The translations under genes were made by a program, and so were the position numbers. From Clostridia bacterium (lineage in GTDB: Bacteria > Bacillota_A > Clostridia > TANB77 > CAG-508), in the NCBI GenBank assembly GCA_017621295.1, contig JAGATI010000173.1, positions 1 through 13,117 of the forward strand: 13,117 bases of DNA. The letters are read 5' to 3'. The notes beneath the pieces are model-generated. The model saw only the letters and a list, made by a program, of their open reading frames with translations, ran no database searches and was not told where the DNA came from. This document shows, one piece after another, positions 13,072 to 13,117 of this stretch (position 1 is the first letter of the stretch; each line of letters opens with the position of its first letter).

Positions 13072-13117
13072 GTGAGTATGAACGAGATTTTTAATATGTA
13101 TTTTGGAATAATAGAAG
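13072..13117 (+). CDS. Start of a rightward gene, cut by the window edge
   Basis: After GGTGAT (13062-13067) come an in-frame GTG (13072) and ATG (13078), reading MSMNEIFNMYFGIIE to the end of the window with no stop. The ATG has the better spacing (10 bases) from the ribosome-binding-like sequence. The dyad-controlled promoter upstream supports a real gene. It is too short to identify. Confidence 0.45.
   Translation, partial: MSMNEIFNMYFGIIE

Noticed and set aside
1..13117. CRISPR array, rRNA genes or a known riboswitch
   Set aside because: No regularly spaced repeats, no rRNA-like stretch and no recognisable aptamer core were seen.

Overview
The DNA is very AT-rich and uses the standard bacterial code (TGA acts as a stop, TGG codes Trp). 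It has strong GGAGG-type ribosome binding sites, TTG starts, and Firmicutes-style TTGACA/TATAAT promoters. The protein families (Tn916/phage-like integrase with a small HTH excisionase, MobP-type relaxase, DUF6076, IS4-family transposase, TOTE primase-helicase) point to a low-GC Firmicute, most likely a member of the Clostridia. The window is an accessory region built around an integrated mobilizable element, and much of it is in decay.

Left end (1-1980): a tRNA-Phe(GAA)-like gene marks the probable attachment site. Next, on the minus strand, come a tyrosine integrase that has lost its N-terminal DNA-binding domain, an excisionase, a terminator, and the out-of-frame remains of an HTH regulator. 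The promoter of this leftward operon faces a rightward promoter across a repeat-rich control region.

Middle (1981-6833): rightward cargo and mobilization genes. These are a DUF6076 protein with a C-terminal zinc-finger-like module; a HEPN/minimal-nucleotidyltransferase pair whose genes overlap by 31 bases; the truncated start of a probable GNAT acetyltransferase; a 5'-truncated IS4-family transposase; a strong terminator; and an apparently intact MobP-type relaxase.

Right (6993-12553): four rightward genes with no terminator between them, starting from a promoter with a 13-bp hairpin in the leader. They are a PD-(D/E)XK nuclease-like gene, an AlbA_2/Schlafen-GHKL-HTH regulator, a TOTE-type primase-helicase, and a membrane-anchored ComEC-like metallo-beta-lactamase. 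The set resembles a defence or conflict operon. The first three each carry one disabling lesion: a probable internal deletion with a frame change, an in-frame stop, and a one-base frameshift.

Right edge (12559-13117): a leftward gene of unknown function, then a perfect 12-bp inverted repeat in front of the start of a rightward gene that runs off the window.

The region reads as an integrative mobilizable element carrying toxin-antitoxin-like and defence-like cargo. Many of its genes are broken, so it is either a decaying island or a draft assembly with indel errors; only the raw reads can separate the two.
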